A stretch of 64,000 nt of DNA from Bacteroidales bacterium (lineage in GTDB: Bacteria > Bacteroidota > Bacteroidia > Bacteroidales > Lentimicrobiaceae): NCBI GenBank assembly GCA_016709025.1, contig JADJEQ010000015.1:62001-126000 (forward strand), read 5' to 3'. A model generated the notes under the pieces. The model was not told where the DNA came from. It was given only the letters and a program-made list of their open reading frames with translations, and did no database searches. Both the position numbers and the translations under genes were made by a program. Positions 62,870 through 64,000 of this stretch are shown piece by piece; position 1 is the stretch's first letter, and every line of letters starts with the position of its first letter.

Positions 62870-64000
62870 ATGGGAAAAACTCAATATACACGTAGGGCAT
62901 TTTTGGGAAAAACCTGTGCTGCGGTTGGCTATACTACTTTATTTTCATCACTTATCAACCTAAAAGCAATGGCTGCCGCTGCTTTTGACAATTCCGGTCT
63001 GGGGGAAGAATACAAGGCAATGGTTTTTATTCTTTTACATGGCGGGAACGACTCCTTCAATATGCTCATTCCGCGTTCGGAAGCCGCTTACAATGAATAT
63101 GCCACCACCCGCTCAAATCTCGCCATCCCACAAAATGAACTCCTGGCAATTAATCCTTTGGTTTTTGATGAAAGATATTTTGGTTTGCATCCCGATCTTG
63201 CCGGTATTCAAAACCTGTTTGAAAGCAACAAACTTGCCTTTATATGTAATGTAGGCACACTGGTTGAGCCTACAACCAAACAGCAGATTTATGATGAAAG
63301 CGTTCAGACGCCCTTAGGCCTTTTCTCGCATTCTGACCAGCAGCAGCAATGGCAGAGCGGGCGCCCGCACGAACGGACAAATATTGGCTGGGGCGGGCGA
63401 ATCGCCGATCTGGTTCATTCAGTGAATCTCAACGAAGATATTTCGATGAATATTTCGCTCAATGGCATCAATGTTTTTCAATACGGGCAGGAGATCATTC
63501 CTTATGTAATAAACGAATCAGGGAGTATTGGTTTAAGGGATTATAACTCAGGCGATTTGTTCCATCAGCTTCGCTCCCAGGCTGTAAATTCAATGCTTGA
63601 AAAGGATTATTCCGATGTTTTCAAAAATACGTATGTTAATACAGTGAGAACTTCGAATGAAGCAAGCTCTATGTTCAAGTCAGCAATTGATGCTGTCCCT
63701 GATTTTACCACCCCTTTTATTGATAATGAACTTTCGAGGCAACTTCGCATGGTAGCAAAAACAATAGCTGCACGAAATTCTTTAGGAGCAACAAGACAGA
63801 TTTACTTTGTACAACTGGGCGACTGGGATCATCACGACGAATTGCTTGTAAGGCACAGCGACAGGCTTACAATATTAAATGGTGCCGTAACTTATTTTCA
63901 GGGAGTTATGGAAGAATTGAATGTTGCCGAAAATGTTACTTCATTCACGATTTCTGATTTTGCACGCACACTAACTTCGAACGGAAATGGGACTGACCAT
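62870..64000 (+). CDS. DUF1501 family protein, C-terminus cut by window edge
   Basis: 377 residues present. An N-terminal twin-arginine motif (TRRAFLGKTCAAVGYTT, Arg8-Arg9) suggests Tat export, as is usual for this family. Then VFILLHGGNDSFNMLIPRSE and later FVQLGDWDHHDELLVRHSDR, the DUF1501 (alkaline-phosphatase-like) core with Asp/His ligands, and FTISDFARTLTSNGNGTDH at the cut. It is translated 6 nt after DUF1800. The DUF1800/DUF1501 pair is widespread but not biochemically characterised. Confidence 0.9.
   Translation, partial: MGKTQYTRRAFLGKTCAAVGYTTLFSSLINLKAMAAAAFDNSGLGEEYKAMVFILLHGGNDSFNMLIPRSEAAYNEYATTRSNLAIPQNELLAINPLVFDERYFGLHPDLAGIQNLFESNKLAFICNVGTLVEPTTKQQIYDESVQTPLGLFSHSDQQQQWQSGRPHERTNIGWGGRIADLVHSVNLNEDISMNISLNGINVFQYGQEIIPYVINESGSIGLRDYNSGDLFHQLRSQAVNSMLEKDYSDVFKNTYVNTVRTSNEASSMFKSAIDAVPDFTTPFIDNELSRQLRMVAKTIAARNSLGATRQIYFVQLGDWDHHDELLVRHSDRLTILNGAVTYFQGVMEELNVAENVTSFTISDFARTLTSNGNGTDH

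Overview
The window is a stretch of chromosome from an anaerobic, fermentative member of the Bacteroidota, most like Bacteroidales/Marinilabiliales. The reasons are several C-terminal type IX secretion (T9SS) sorting domains, Bacteroidota lipoprotein families (DUF4837, DUF4403, DUF2807/GIN), a sodium-pumping methylmalonyl-CoA decarboxylase operon, and promoters of the Bacteroidota form (TTTG, 19-21 bp, TAnnTTTG) rather than -35/-10 boxes. I see no rRNA or tRNA gene, CRISPR array, prophage or transposase.

Layout. 0-11 kb: butyrate kinase (cut by the left edge) and phosphate butyryltransferase, a secreted subtilase, apolipoprotein N-acyltransferase, a 243-bp tandem-repeat tract, a short-chain acyl-CoA dehydrogenase and an M3/M2-type peptidase. 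11-17 kb: a homopolymer tract that looks artefactual, a GIN-domain lipoprotein, a DUF4403 lipoprotein, an exonuclease/GIY-YIG protein, Hsp20 and uridine kinase. 17-22 kb: the propionate operon mce-mmdA-oadG-biotin carrier-oadB. 22-28 kb: three proteins that share one TonB C-terminal domain (a VIT/VWA protein, a TonB, and an anti-sigma factor) together with an ECF sigma factor. 28-41 kb: MltD-like and MltF-like lytic transglycosylases, a DUF4837 lipoprotein, and a TetR-controlled efflux operon (TolC, HlyD, DUF2147, two ATPases, two permeases). 41-45 kb: a nucleoside-diphosphate-sugar epimerase relative, a DUF4143 ATPase, tyrS and purN. 45-50 kb: an AT-rich duplicated surface-protein locus carrying a small non-autonomous insertion element. 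50-64 kb: a second ECF sigma/anti-sigma pair, two broken PKD-repeat surface proteins, a GNAT acetyltransferase, a DASS carboxylate transporter, and a DUF1800/DUF1501 pair cut by the right edge.

Metabolically the genes fit fermentation to butyrate (acyl-CoA dehydrogenase, Ptb, Buk) and to propionate with Na+ export (Mce, Mmd). The DASS carrier could use the Na+ gradient.

Two observations stand out. One is the 22.3-27.7 kb locus, where an anti-sigma factor carries the same TonB domain as two neighbouring envelope proteins. The other is a 136-bp MITE with inverted ends and an exact 5-bp target duplication, whose empty site survives in a duplicated leader 2.7 kb away. A diverged second copy separates an anti-sigma gene from a surface-protein gene.
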